A program made the translations under genes and the position numbers. This document shows positions 35,331 to 48,756 of a DNA stretch of 64,000 nt, piece by piece (positions within the stretch are counted from its first letter, which is position 1; the number at the start of each line of letters is the position of its first letter). The notes under the pieces are model-generated. The model made no database searches and was not told the DNA's origin. It saw nothing but the letters and a program-made list of their open reading frames with translations. Source of the DNA: Moringa oleifera (taxonomy: Eukaryota > Streptophyta > Magnoliopsida > Brassicales > Moringaceae). The stretch covers positions 1-64,000 of the forward strand of contig JAJFZO010000150.1 in NCBI GenBank assembly GCA_021397835.1, written 5' to 3'.

Positions 35331-38110
35331 TTATAGAAATTTTGTCAAATGAACTTATTTTGGTTTAATAAAATAAGTTGATTGCAATTAATTTTTTAAC
35401 GTTGATTAGGTGTAACTAACCATAAATATTTTTGCTTACTAAAATAAGTTTGATAACTTTGATTTAATTAAAAAAATTTAATGTGTAACTTGTTTAATAT
35501 GGATTGAGTTATACTTTTTAATGAGATAACTGACATAGATGTATGAAACTCAATGATAAACTCTTATTAACATAAACTTTTAATATAAATTAATTTATTA
35601 TTTTATAAATACATAATTGGTCAAATTTTTTTATCATTCTATCATGATATATCAATAGAGTTTAAGATTTTTATTTATAGATGTAAGACCATAAGGGTTT
35701 CTTAATAGCGACCACATTGCTTTTTTTTTTTTTTTAAACAAACCCCCAATGACAAACTAACTTTTTCATAATAATAATAATAATAATAAGTTTTAAAATA
35801 AATATTAATTTATCAAATTGAATCAAATTAAATTAAAAATATTTTGTAATAAATTTTAACTAAAATTTTTTACATATATTTATTATGTCAAAAAAAATTT
35901 AAAATTTTAAAACGTCAAAAAAAATTTTAAAAAATTTATACAGAAAAAAATTTCTAAAAGTTCAAAAAAAATTTTGTAAGTAAAAAATTATTCAAATTTA
36001 AGGAATGAACTCGAAATGAAGTATAAAATTTATTTGAGTTATTTTGCAAATATTTTAACAACTAAATTACCCCTTAAGCTTTTATAATTGTTTGAGTTAA
36101 AATGTAATTTAAACTAAATTAAAACATTAGATATATAAGTAATATAATCAGTGCATCAAATTTTAAATTAACAAATAAATATAATATAATATTTTATATA
36201 TTTACTTTAAATAATAAATAAATATATTTTTTATTTTTTAAAATAAAAAATAAAACTATTCATATTAAAAAAATTCTTTCAACTTAAAATAAAAGATCGA
36301 GATGCTCTATTAATTTGAGTTATGTTGAGATTTTGAGGAGACGATGACACATGATAAATTAATAAAATTAATTGTTAAGATTGTATTAATATATATTTTT
36401 TATTTTTATAATATTATTATAAATAACGAAAATACTCTTTAAACTTCATATCAAAAAGTTCAACATAAATAAAAACCTTTTTCACCTTTCACACTAAATT
36501 TAACATTTTTTTGATATTAAATGAGCATCTTGTTGAAATATTTCAATCAATTATTTAAATAATATTAAATAATCATTGATAAATAAATTAAATTATATGT
36601 TAAATACTAGTATTATTTGAAAGCATTAGATGAGATATTTTGAATAACACATTTTTTTGTAAAATATAATATTATATATGTTTAATTATTATTTTAATTT
36701 GATTAAAAGTTTAAAAAATTATTTAATATATTTTTTAAAATATATACATTTAGTGCTACACACCAAATATGATATTATAGTATAGCTTTTGGTACTTTCA
36801 TGTTATGAGAAAGGATTCAGATCTTCAAATCTGAGTTGTGTTAATCTTTTTATAAAATAATAACATATGATAACTTGATAAAATTAATGAATTTTTTTTA
36901 TTTTTTATTTTTATATTAACATAATAAATCAATTAAAAATTTTTATTTTATGAAAAATCTTGTCTTACCCTTCTCCTTGAAAATCAAAAAGTAAAAAGAA
37001 AACTAGTAAAATAGCATGATGTCAAAAAATACTTAAGATGATAATAAAATTTTTATCTCATAATTAAACCATAAGCACCCTTTTGTCTCCCTTTTATTTT
37101 CTTGGTCTTAGACTTTAATGAATGTGAGAACTCTTTTGACTTTCTTTTCTCTACTTTCATGATCCAATTATCATCTACTTTTATTTTGGTTATTGTAGCC
37201 AAGTTACACTGTTGTGATGTGTAATAGTAAGATGGCAAATTTGCCTTTGAATTATACCCATATTCATTTACAGGATAAAAAAACTCAAATTTTATTAGCC
37301 ATACTGAACAATCACACAAGTATGAGTATATTAGAAGTAATAAATTATGAATGATGAAAATAATACATGAATGACACAAATAATGCAAGTATAACACAAA
37401 TAATACAACATAAATACTATTAAAAATACAAATAATGCATGAACATTTCAAATAATGCATGAACATCTGAAATACTAAATAAGCATTAAGAATACAACAT
37501 AACATTTGAAATAATGTATGAATAATATAAATAGTATATGATAACTTCAAATCATACATGAACATTCTGGACTCGTACCTACATATGTAAAAATCTATAG
37601 ATTTGATATTACAGAGTCACACTTTTATAAAACATAATAAAAAACCATCTAGATGTTAAATATCAATAAAAAAAGCTCAATTCTTTATTATCTGTTAAAG
37701 ATAAAGGTCAGGATGAGAGAAAAATTTCATTACATAACGAAATCTGCAGTGTTAACTGCAAAAACTTGAATACTTGTGTACATATTTACTAACTAGAAAG
37801 CCAGTTTTTGCGAAGATCCTTTAAATAAGTTTAGAGGGGGAGAGAGAGAGAGAGAGAGAATGGCAAGCAAAAATGGGTTTCTAGTCTACAATTCATAAAA
37901 TGCATCTCATATTGTCAAAATGTGAGCTCAAACTCGTAAATTAGTTAAAAGTAACGATGAAATCGATATTCAAAGAAATATAAAACAGAGAAAGATGGCT
38001 GCTTACCTTCCTTGAAGAGAGAGAAAAATATGATTTACACAACTTGAAGATGAAAAAGGAATTTTCTTGAAATCTTATCTCATTTGGCACTTTTCAAAGG
38101 TATTTTAGTC
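35331..38110. other. AT-rich region without identified genes
   Basis: Very AT-rich. It has an AAT microsatellite at about 35768-35789 and a short GA run at 37841-37859. Bases 37330-37560 contain repeated words such as aataatgcatgaacat, which explain the 170-codon minus-strand open frame there; its product is low-complexity and not credible as a gene. Confidence 0.6.
37841..37859. repeat. GA dinucleotide microsatellite
   Basis: About nine to ten AG steps. Confidence 0.95.
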
Positions 38111-38199
38111 AATACACATTAATTGATGCTAAAAACATAAATGCAATAATTTTGGTTATTTCTGTGGAAAAAAGAAAAAATTTCAACTACCACGGTCAA

Positions 38200-39480
38200 T
38201 TTTCTCGTTCATATTTTGGTTATGTATTTTTTTAAAATTTTTTTTGTATTATTCTTATTAATTGGTATTACGTTCAACTAAAATTAATTTTTTTTTATTT
38301 TTATCCATATTTGTATCCCTTTCCATAATATTTTATTGTAGAAGTCCAATCTCAAGTTGGTATTAAAATATCTATGTATCATTTTGATTGTTTTTGTTAT
38401 ACAATCTTATATTTACGACTTTGAATATGTTCAAATTTGAATTTTGTTATTTATTCTCATTGATTTGTATAATTTTCAATAATAATAAAGTTTTTTTTGT
38501 TGTTCTATATGATCTATATCTTTTTTTTGTCAGTGTTCGGTTATAGAACTAAAACTCTATGTTGGTCTTATTTTTGAAGATTAAAAGATCTTTAGACATT
38601 CGTTTGATTATTGTTTTTGTTTACACAATTTTATATTACTTTTTGTTGAAATTTGTTTGTTATTCTTAGTGTTTTACATTATTTTCAACTATATAATGTT
38701 GCAGAGGACAAAGCCAAATTATTATTGCTCTTATAGTTGAAATATTTGCACGTATAATTATTATGTTTTGTTTATTTAAATTTTATTTTTAAATAATATT
38801 TTTTATTGATATGTATCATTTCTAATAATATTTTGTTAAAGAAATAAAATCTGAAATTGATATTGCTCTTAAAAATTGAAAGATTCATACGTATTATTTT
38901 GATTATTTTTATTTATGCAATTTTATAACTAAGATTTTGAAGACTTTCAATTTTTTCTTTTTGATGTCATTCCTATTGATTTGCAGTATTTTTCATCTAA
39001 AATTTAATTTTATTATTATTATTATTGATATCTAAAACTCTAAGGTGGTATTGCTTTTGATAGTAAAATATTTTCATGTATTATTTATATAATTTTATGT
39101 TTATAAATTTGAGTATCTTAAAATTTGGTTTTTAAAATATCATTCTCATGAATTTGTATAATTTTTAACTATTATTAAAATTTATTTATTACCATTATGA
39201 AGTTCCTTCTTTGTGACAAAACAATATATTTTAACTTAAAATAATACAAATCAGTGAGAGTACTAATTTTAAAAAATCATTCAAAATCTTAATTATAAAA
39301 TTACATAAAAAATAATCAAATTAATACATATAGATCTTTGAATCTTCAAGAATAATACCAATTTGAAATTTTATTTCTTTAATAAAGCATCTTTAAAATA
39401 ATACATATCAACAAGAATACTATTTAAAAATAAAATTTAAAGATACTTGAAATATAAAAGATAAAATTATATAAACAAAA
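38200..39480. repeat. Degenerate satellite of about 145-200 bp with an inverted end
   Basis: Six direct copies can be followed by the landmark gatttgtataattttca and variants (about 38260, 38461, 38665, 38808, 38978 and 39149) and by ttgattatttttgtttatac-like words between them. From about 39215 to 39480 the same landmarks appear as reverse complements (acaaatcagtgagag at about 39248, acatatcaacaagaata at about 39403, and aaaaaataatcaaattaata between), giving two inverted copies. Confidence 0.75.
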
Positions 39481-40315
39481 ATAATGAAAATGATATATGG
39501 GATTCTCTAATGAGATTAGGGTAGATTGTTTATCAATGGTAAGGAGAATAATAATGACACATAATGGGTGTTTATAGGTAAATAGTTTGAGTACAAGATA
39601 CAATGATAAAGGCAAGGGTATTCTCATTAATATAACCGAGGTGAAAGATAGAGTTGATAATTTTGGGAAATATAGTAAGGCACCAAATAGGTAAAGGCAT
39701 GGAAATCAATAAAAAAAATAAGAAAGATTCAGTGGTAATGTTTGGGAGGATTGAAGTAGCAAGTGTAAGGCTAATTAGTTACTAAAAGAAATGATTACTA
39801 ACAAAAGCATTATATAGTTTTGATAGTAAGATGACAATTTCACAATTGTAGGACACAGATGAGGATATAAAAATAGAGAAAAAGGTTCTGTAGATTATAG
39901 AAAAATTGATATGAAAATAATACGAATTGATGGATTTCTAAAATGAGGTGCATGCAGTGAATGAGGAACAAGCAGGGTAAGTAATTGTATATGATAAGCT
40001 GTTAATGTGACAAGAGTTACAGTTAATTGGTGGTTGTAAAAAGATGTTGAAGAATATCAAAACAGTATGTAAAATCCTAGTGGTTTTCTTTTATAGACTT
40101 GAAGAACTAGCTTACAGATTATTCAGTGAGATGGAAATAAGATAAGACGAGTAAGTAACCAAATCTGTTAGAGATTTTTCTTACAAAAGAGAAAATGGGA
40201 CAACTATTAGACAGTTGAAACAACTAAAATTTTTAATCAATTACAAAAAACAAAAAAAAAAGATAGAGGAATTTGTAAAAGTGTAAAAGAGAGAGGTGAA
40301 GGAGTGCATGATTAT
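39481..40315. other. Region upstream of the LINE open reading frame
   Basis: No protein family can be read. Its position and lower T content suggest it may hold decayed ORF1 of the LINE, but I see no zinc knuckle or other ORF1 motif. Confidence 0.35.
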
Positions 40316-43180
40316 GATGTATAGAATTTTATCTTGAAATGTTAAGGTTTTGAATGATTTTGAGAACAGAGCTATGATTAAACACATTTAAAAAAAATGG
40401 GTGGTAGATGTAACATGTATTCAATAAACAAAGATTGAAAACATAAATGAGGGAGTAGTAAAAAAACGTATAAGGAGTAAAATGAATGGAATGGAAAACC
40501 TTATCAGCACATGAGAACTCAAACGAGTATTAGTAATGTGAAATGGGAATATGGATAAGTGTTTGGAATTTTTAGGGGGATGGATCTACTTTTTTTAAGA
40601 GGAAAAAAGATGGGTTTGAATGAGTGTTTGCGAGATTATATGGTAATAACGTGGTGGAGAAACAATCTAAGTTAAAGGAAGAATTTAGGGACTGTAAAGA
40701 TGATGGAGTTTATCTTGGGTGATAAGAGGATTTTTCAACATGGTGTTGTATATACATGAAAGATCAGAGAATAATGGAGATGGAGTGAACATTAGGGAAT
40801 TTCTTGACATGGCTTTAAAACTCCAAGTAATAAATTTACTACTTTTGGGAGGTGATTTCACATGGTCGAATCTTCAAAGAAATCTCTCTTTGTCAAGGAT
40901 TGATCAGTTTCGTATTTCAAGCCAATGGGAAAAGGTTTCCAACAATGAGCGAAAAACTTCTTTTTAGGTCAACATTATATCATAATCCAATTTTACTTGA
41001 GATAGATGGTATCATTTGAGGTGCTTCTCTTTTTAGATGTGAAAACATATGGCTTAAGAGGAATTTATGCTTTTGTCAAGAGGTGGGAAGAAAAGAGGGT
41101 AAATGACCATGTGAGTTATGTGGTTGCAAGCAAGTTTAAAGAATTCAAAAGCACGATGAGGAAGTGAAACAAAGATTAAACATTTGGAGAAGAAAGGAAG
41201 GCTTGTTATGAGATTTGGTGGAGGTGGAGGAGAAGGAAAAGTTTAGTGTGAGCTTAGGGGAGTTGATGGTCAAGAGAGCAAGAATTTATAAGAATAATTT
41301 AACTACACTAATCAAAATGAAAAAATATCATGAAAGCAAAAATTTGAGGCTATTTGGCTTAAGGAAAAGGATAAAAACACTAGTTAATTTTATTTTATGG
41401 TGAATGCACATGACAGGAACAACTTCATTAGTAAGATGAAATTTGATGAAGATAGGATGGTGGAGTAAGGGGAATTAAAATAAATGATTAATGACTTCTA
41501 TTTATAGTTACATAGTATATAGTAAGAGTGGAAACAACACTTGATGGGTTGGAATTCAACATTATAGTCAATGAACTTTATGATTAATTAGAAAGGCATT
41601 TTGAGAAAGAGGAGGTGCATCGAGCATGTTTTTTGACTGGGACAAAATATCTAGCCTAGTTAGATTTCATTATGTGTTTTTCAAAAGAAAACTAGGAAAT
41701 CATTGAATTAGATATTTTTCATTTATTTAAGAAGTTTCATTTTGATGGCAAGTTTGCTTGTTTGTTGAATTCAACCTTCTTGTTGGCTTGTAACATAAAA
41801 AAGGTTACATCTATTTAGGTTAGTAAAAGGTGAGGGAGAGTCTAAAAGTTAGTAGTGATTAGTCTTTCTTGGAAGATTAAAAGAAGAGTGAAAAAATTAA
41901 GTAACCCAAATCAAAATGCCTTTATGAAAAGAATGCAAATCTTTGATGTGACATTGATTACAAATGAAGTAGTTAATTAACATCGAAAGAGGACAAAGAA
42001 GGAAGTGATATATAAGTTGGATATAAAGAAAGCATATGACCATGTAGCTTGGGATTTTGTAACATTGATGTTGAAAATGATAGGATATGGTGAGTGATGG
42101 TATTGGTGGATTAAGTGGCGTATTTTCAATATGATTGTTATTTATTTTGGTGAATAAAAGTCCTTCAAAGTTTTTTAAATCAACTAAAGAGCTTTGAAAA
42201 GGGGATACATTGTCGTTATTTCTTATTCTTGTAGGTGATGGAGGCTCTTGATAGAATCTTGCAAGGCATTTTAAAAAAATGGGCCCTTAAAGGATTTCGA
42301 TGTGGGAAGATCAAGATTAAAGTTAAAGATAACTCACCTTTTATTAGATGATGATATTGTAATTTTTGTGAGGTGGAAGAGAATCGTTTGATTAATATGA
42401 GGAATTTTATTTTTTTATTTATGTTTTGAGGTGGTATTTAGATTGAAAATTAATTTGAGAAAGAAAAAATTTATTCCACTGTGTGAAAGAATAGAGATCG
42501 ACTTACTACGGTGTTGGGATACAATTTGGGAGCTCTCAAATTTAACATTTAGGGCTACCCTTCGAAGTTAAAATCAAGGAGTTAACTTTTTGGAATTTAA
42601 TAATAAAGAGGTCTAAAAAGATATTAATGCGATGGAAGAGGAGATACCTTTTCAAGAAAAGAAACTGACACTTGTAAGAAGCACTCTTTCAAGCCTTTTA
42701 GTATTCATGTCATTGTTTTAGTATTCATGATTATAAAGAAGTTGGTATAATTGCAAAGGTGATTCCTATAGAAAATTTTAAGTGAAGTCAAAGTGCCATT
42801 TGTGTTAGGTAAGAGATTGTGAGGCAACAGGTCAATAATGGATGCTTTGGGATTGATCCTCTTAACTCATTTAACAAGACTCGAGATTGTGAGGTAACGT
42901 GTTAATAATGGAGGCTTTAGGAATGAATCTATTATTTTTTAAACAAGGTTCTAGGTAAATGATTGGGAATATTCATGATAGAAAAAAACAAGCCATGGAA
43001 AAAAGGTGATGGTAATGAAATCCAAAAAAAAATGGAACGGGTTGAGTAACAATAATGGAGATGAAAATTTATGGAATTAGTTTGTGGAATATTGTAAAGA
43101 AATGGTGAGAAAAGGTAAAACTATATGTGAGATTCAGAATTAGGAGGCTATTACAACTAGTCTTTTTGGCGAAAAGACCA
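40316..43180 (+). mobile_element. LINE (non-LTR retrotransposon), heavily decayed ORF2
   Basis: The plus strand shows pieces of a plant L1-type ORF2 in correct order but many frames. Endonuclease start at about 40320 (ILS, stop for Trp, NV, LNDFENRAMIKHI and later VVDVTCIQ). Endonuclease end at about 40790-40965 (NIREFLDMALKLQVINLLLL, GGDFTWSNLQRN, LSRIDQF). Reverse transcriptase at about 41890-42060 (NQNAFMKRMQIFDVTLITNE, YKLDIKKAYDHVAWDFV). Then a frameshifted region matching the RGDTLS and MEALDRILQ motifs (about 42195-42265), and a later LTLVRSTLSSL stretch (about 42665). More than ten stops and shifts are present. The 3' end and poly-A are not clear. Confidence 0.85.
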
Positions 43181-44682
43181 ATGTGAAAAATTCTTTTATT
43201 TTGAAATTCTTTTGCTGGCTTTAATTTTAAAGTAAAAAAATAAAAAATCACCATCAATCATTTTTTTTATATGATTGATCACTATTTTTATCCTAACACT
43301 TTTTTTTAATAAAAAATATAAACTTCATTTGAAAAATAGGCAATAGGTCTACTTCATTAAAAGTTTTGAGATCGATAGTCAGTTATGTGTGAAAAAAATT
43401 AGTATTTTAATAAGCACTTAAGAATTAATACTATTTAAATTGATTGATCTCGAATCTTGAATTATTTTAATTTGATATTGATCCCAAAATACAAAAAATA
43501 GATAGTTATAAAATAAGTAAGATTAATCTTTATCCAATCTCAAAAAGTTTTTTTAAAGAGAAGAACAATAATAGACTTCATCATGATGTGATGTGGCCTC
43601 AAAATATTTTTTTATGTCTTTTATGCAACAATCTGAGAATCTAGTCGACACTAGATCTTTGACTTGAAAATCAAATATATTTTTAGATTTTAAGATTCGA
43701 AATATAAACTTCATTGAATTTTTACTTAAAAATATTTAAAAAATTGTGAGATGTAATATTAAATTCATAATAGCAAGTTAAAAACAATGAATAATGAAAG
43801 AAAAAGATAAGTAATAAGTAATCAATTTTTTATTCATTTTAAATAGTAATACAAATAAATAAGGAAAGAATTGCACCTTAATTATGGCTTATGTGCTGTT
43901 TCTCTGCTAAGAACACTGTAAAAATTCTTCCTCAAAGAACTTTCTAGGAAGAATGAACAATAAGCTTAAAGATTATTCTATGCTGCAAAGGAAATGAAAG
44001 CTAATATGTTCAAAAGTGTTGTCGATACCAAAATTTTACCTTCAATGAAAATTTAAAGCGAAGGTGTCAATGTCATTCTACAACTTGAAGATGAGGAAAT
44101 TTAGCTTTTAAAGAAAAATCAAATAGACGACCTCTTACATGTGTAAAGTAAAGTTTCAGGAACTTAAGAAGGTCTTCATTTGAGGTCTTCTAAGAAAGTC
44201 TTATCATTCTTCCTTTAGGCTTGTAAAAACTCTTTGAATTTTGAATTTTGAGTTTTCTTTAAGGAGAAGATTCATGGTATTATTGTAATAAAATCTAGAA
44301 AGAATAAAAAGAAAGATTTAATGACAAGTTAGAGGTCTCCCCTACTTAGTCTTTAAGTTTTCCATGACATTCTTCCCAAACAAGGAAGAGTTTGCTATTG
44401 CTTATATAAATATCTTATATAAACTACAATTCACCCATTTAAATAAGGGTAAAATTTTTAAATACTTATTTTTTATTTTTGACACTCTTCCTTGGAAGAG
44501 TCTGTCTGTGCAGAAGAGTTTTCCATGTGCAGAAAAGTCTGAAATAGAGAGTTAAGGAGAGATTTATAAATAGATATTAGAAGGTGAAAAGTATCAAAAC
44601 ACTGATTGAATCACACGTTTATGAGATAGTTTCATTAATTTCATCCTTTAAAGTGACAATCTTTAGAGAATTTGTAAACTTG
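43181..44682. other. AT-rich spacer before the array, no identified gene
   Basis: No family is recognised on either strand. The short open frames at 43069-43257 and 44364-44555 are AT-driven. Bases 43850-44560 have a more ordinary composition, with repeated words such as tcttcatttgaggtcttcta, but nothing nameable. The array begins at about 44683. Confidence 0.5.
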
Positions 44683-44690
44683 CAACTTTG

Positions 44691-45335
44691 CCATCGTATT
44701 CTCTTTTGGATAGGACCTTAGCCGTTATGCCAGCCTGTGTTCCTAAGTAGATTTTGATTGAGTGCACAACACTGCCGATGACAAAATCAAACAAATACAA
44801 TAAGTAAAGAGGTTACAAATGAACTTGATCTTTGTCATAATCCTATGGCATTCATAATTTGAAGATTACCACTGAATGCGCAAAATTACATATCTTGATA
44901 TTAGGAGTTGTGCTACAACCCATTAAGGTATTTTCCAGGTTAAGATCTCTATGACTGATCTGCTATAAGAAATAAATCTTTAAGCTAGATGGATTAAAGA
45001 GAAAGAGAAATAAAATAAATTAAAGAGAAAGGTTAAATGAAACCAAAGAATGATGGTTGAATTTCAAACAATTGAACGCCAAGAACTCACTCGCCGTATT
45101 AATCGCTAACAGAAAAACCCTACATATAGAAACCAAACAGAGAAATTAGGAAACAAAAGATTAAGCTTTCATATTCCTTAAAGCATGTGGGAAAAAGAGA
45201 AATTTAACTATATAAATAAATTAGTGAGTATGGCATGCTCACCTCTGTACATTACCTCATCCTCGCTAAATCTTTTGGCCCCAAGACTTCTCTTCCAGCA
45301 GCATACTTCATGACAATGGCCAGACGAGTAGGAGT
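44691..45335 (-). pseudogene. SnRK2 pseudogene, array edge copy (truncated)
   Basis: Only three exons remain on the minus strand. About 45253-45335: PTRLAIVMKYAAGRE, then frame loss before the RFSEDE region. About 44880-44965: HRDLNLENTL, then a damaged stretch and ICNFAHS, where the activation-loop DFG motif has become NFA. 44691-44780: GTQAGITAKVLSKREYDGK. The downstream kinase exons and the acidic tail are missing because the array starts at about 44683. The HRD motif is retained. The introns are those of the other copies. Confidence 0.87.
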
Positions 45336-45539
45336 TAGTAGGACCCACAAGAAAAGATCATTCCACATAGAAAAAAATAAAACTACATTATTAGAGGCTT
45401 AAGTTTCTAGGTGAATTACAAGTAAAAACAAAATGCTTAGTCAATGTAGATCCTAATCCAGTATAGAAAAGAAAGACTTTTTCAGAAAAATGAGTAGTAG
45501 TTTCTTCGAGTTACCGAAATAACTAACCTGAATCTCGAA

Positions 45540-46182
45540 ACCAACTACTGCTAAATTATCGCTATTTCTAGTCCTAAATTATTTCTACTGCTACTCCTGC
45601 TGTTACATCTAGAATACGTCTACTACTAGACTACTCTAATAGCTGAATTACTGCCACTCCTACATCACTACTTCTGCTATTACCACTACTACTTCTAGAT
45701 TATGGCTATTGCTACACTGTAGTTACTACTACTGCTAGATTACTACTTAAAATTATTACTACCGTTAGTGCTAAATTATTCTTACTACTCTTATTGCTGC
45801 TGCTGCATCTAAAATACGTCTACTACGAGAATCCTACTTTTACTAATAGATTACTGCTTCTACTGCTGCTTCTATTGCTACTACTACTTCTAGAGTATGG
45901 CTACAGCTAGACTACAGTTAATCTTACTGCTAGATTACTACTACTGTTAAATTATTACTACTATTATTGTTTTAAGTAGTGCTGCTACTAGAATACTATA
46001 ATATTAGTGTTACTATAACCGCTAGATTCGTGCGAGTGCTATTGCCCTACTAGAGTAAAACTACTGCCACTCCTAGATTACTACCACCGGTAGATTAATC
46101 TACCAGTTTATTGCTATCGCTTCTGCCACTACTGCGGCTAAATCATCGCTACTGCTCCTGCTAGATCACTGCTACTTCTAAG
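45540..46182. repeat. CTA/CTG minisatellite of array unit 1
   Basis: Same block type as in the other units. It shares unit-specific words such as ccgctagattcgtgcgagtg, so the minisatellite moved with the unit and did not expand independently. Confidence 0.9.
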
Positions 46183-46946
46183 TAATAAAAGAACATATGA
46201 TTATGATGCATAGAAAAATATTACAGATGAAGGTGCCATTTTATAAGATAATAAATATGTACGAGGGATGGTAGAATCCTCCCCTGACAACAAGTGGATA
46301 AGCCCCTATGTAGAAAACCATATCAGCAGCTACCGAAAGAACAATGGGTTGTGCTGCCATTGGTCTTGCTTCATCATTGCCTGCAGAATCTTTGCAACAT
46401 CATGCTCAAAAGAAGCATTAGTCTCAGAATTGCTATAAAGAAAACATTCTAAGACCGAAAAAAAAAATATTGGCGTTCGTAGCTTATCATGCCTAAACAT
46501 CATGTTAACAAAATGGAAGAATGTCTAAGAAAATGGAGGAAAAAATAAAACTAGAAAATAAATAATTAAATCAAGAAAATTGGAAACATAAAAAAATCAA
46601 AAAAAGTTGAAAAGAATCCAGTACCAATGGAGGTTTAACAATAAAAGGATAAGCTCGCATGTAGGAATCTATACCTCCAGCTATTGAAGAAGCAACCAGC
46701 TGTTGTTTGGATAGTGCAATTCTTCCAACGGCTAAGAACTACTCCTTATCCATCATTGTCCTTAAAATTTTCCCAACATCGATGTCGAAACAAGTATTTA
46801 TCTATAACCTGTTACAAAGTATCCATGTGCTAACTGATAAGAAACGAATTACAAGGAGAATTCTTTAGTCCTTTTCTAGTATAAACAAATCAACAGAAAG
46901 TGCACTTTGTACCTCAGTAAAATACCAATTATTTGCACGCTATTAT

Positions 46947-48556
46947 TCAAAATTGACAGAAAAAATCAACATTGGCGTCTACATCTTTAAGATCTGCGTC
47001 TGCATCCAAGTCATTAAGATCCATACTGCTTCCCGTTAATGTCCGCCTCAGCAGTCTTCCTCGCTTCCTGCACTATTGACAGCAGCACTTCTTTAATGAG
47101 TTACAACGGGTTGTTTACATCGTGACTCAGTTAGCTTCCCCTTTTGTTAGCTGTATAAGCAACTTCTTTAAGAAACATGGATCGATTTTTATTTCACGGA
47201 TAGTCAATCTTCGTAAAACGAGCAGTTCAGTTCATTTACGTATGCTGAAATACCTTTTCTGAACATTGACTAGGTAATACTAACATATTATCTAAATAAA
47301 CAATCGTGCTTACATTGGACAATTTCTTATTACTTTTAAGAGTTTACGTTCAGACAATTTTGGGTTAAGCTTGTTCTTTGATGAGTAACTATACTAACCT
47401 AGTTGAGTTAAATTTTTGCTTTTTCTTCTTTGATTTCGGATAACCTATCAGTCAAATTTCCATTCATCTATGCAAGGCAAGAGACAAAATTACCTTTTCT
47501 CGATTTGCAACAAACAGTGGAGACAAAGGATGCTTGCACTCCACGTAAACTCGGAGATGTAATCTAGGATTGCGTAGTGAATACGGAGCATCCGCTGCAA
47601 AGACCAATAAAAACATATCTCATTATCTTAAGTTACAGATAATTTTATTTGCTCTTAATAGAGGAAAGGAGTTTGAGAGTGTAAATATGATAAATCCCAA
47701 TTGCCATTTTCCTGGATCATCATGATCTTCAAACGGATAAGCACCAGCTAGCATCATCGGTATGGTGACCCTAAAAGACCAAACATCTGCAATTTAAATA
47801 TTGTTCCATGGTTAGATGCAAAACACATATCAAAGAATAGCAAGGAACAACGAAGAGGAAAATGATAGAAGAAAACTAAAAAAAATTAAGTGCATAACTT
47901 TGCCATCGTATTCTCTTTTGGATAGGACCTTAGCCGTTATGCCAGCCTGTGTTCCTAAGTAGATTTTGATTGAGTGCACAACACTGCCGATGACAAAATC
48001 AAACAAATACAATAAGTAAAGAGGTTACAAATGAACTTGATCTTTGTCATAATCCTACGGCATTCATAATTTGAAGATTACCACTGAATGCGCAAAATTA
48101 CATATCTTGATATTAGGAGTTGTGCTAACATCCAACAAGGTATTTTCTAGCTTAAGATCTCTATGAATGATCTGCTATAAGAAATAAATCTTTAAGCTAG
48201 ATGGACTATAAAAGAAAGAGAAATAAAATAAATTAAAGAGAAAGGTTAAATGAAACCAAAGAATGATGGTTGAATTTCAAACAATTGAACGCCAAGAACT
48301 CACTCGCCGCATTAATCGCTAACAGAAAAACCCTGCATATAGAAACCAAACAGAGAAATTAGGAAACAAAAGATTAAGCTTTCATGTTCCTTAAAGCATG
48401 TGGGAATAAGAGAAATTTGACTATATAAATAAATTAGTGAGTATGGCATGCTCACCTCTGTACATTACCTCATCCTCGTTAAATCTTTTGGCCCCAAGAC
48501 TTCTCTTCCCGCAGCATACTTCATGACAATGGCCAGACGAGTAGGAGTTAGTAGAA
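46947..48556 (-). pseudogene. SnRK2 pseudogene, array copy 1
   Basis: Six exons with the same intron positions as the copy at 808-2441: LTPT-type exon (about 48471-48556, PTRLAIVMKYAAGRE, then frame loss); [16 protein letters not shown] with ICNFAHS (about 48090-48178); GTQAGITAKVLSKREYDGK (47903-47995); the VWSS exon (about 47700-47795); the IPDY exon (about 47490-47600, frameshifted); and an acidic tail with MDLNDLDADADLKDVDA ending in TGA at 46947. The DFG motif is NFA, so even with repaired frames the kinase would lack the metal-binding Asp. Glycine loop and catalytic-Lys exons are absent. Confidence 0.88.
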
Positions 48557-48756
48557 CCCACAAGAAAAGATCATTCCACATAGAAAAAAAAATAAAACTA
48601 CATTATTCGAGGCATAAGTTTCTAGGTGAATTACATGAAAAAACAAAATGCTTAGTCAAAGTAAATCCTAATCCAGCATAGAAAAGAAAGGCTTTTTCAG
48701 AAAAATGAGTAGTAGTTTCTTCGAGTTACCGAAATAACTAACCTGAATCTCGAAAC

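Noticed and set aside
37053..37565. 170-codon minus-strand open frame
   Set aside because: The product is low-complexity and hydrophobic, and arises from repeated aataatgcatgaa-type words in AT-rich DNA. No domain or codon signal is seen.
48448..48681. Plus-strand 77-codon open frame, identical at 54854-55087
   Set aside because: It is antisense to the LTPT exon of the SnRK2 pseudogene and broken in the other units. Identity reflects array homogenisation, not selection.
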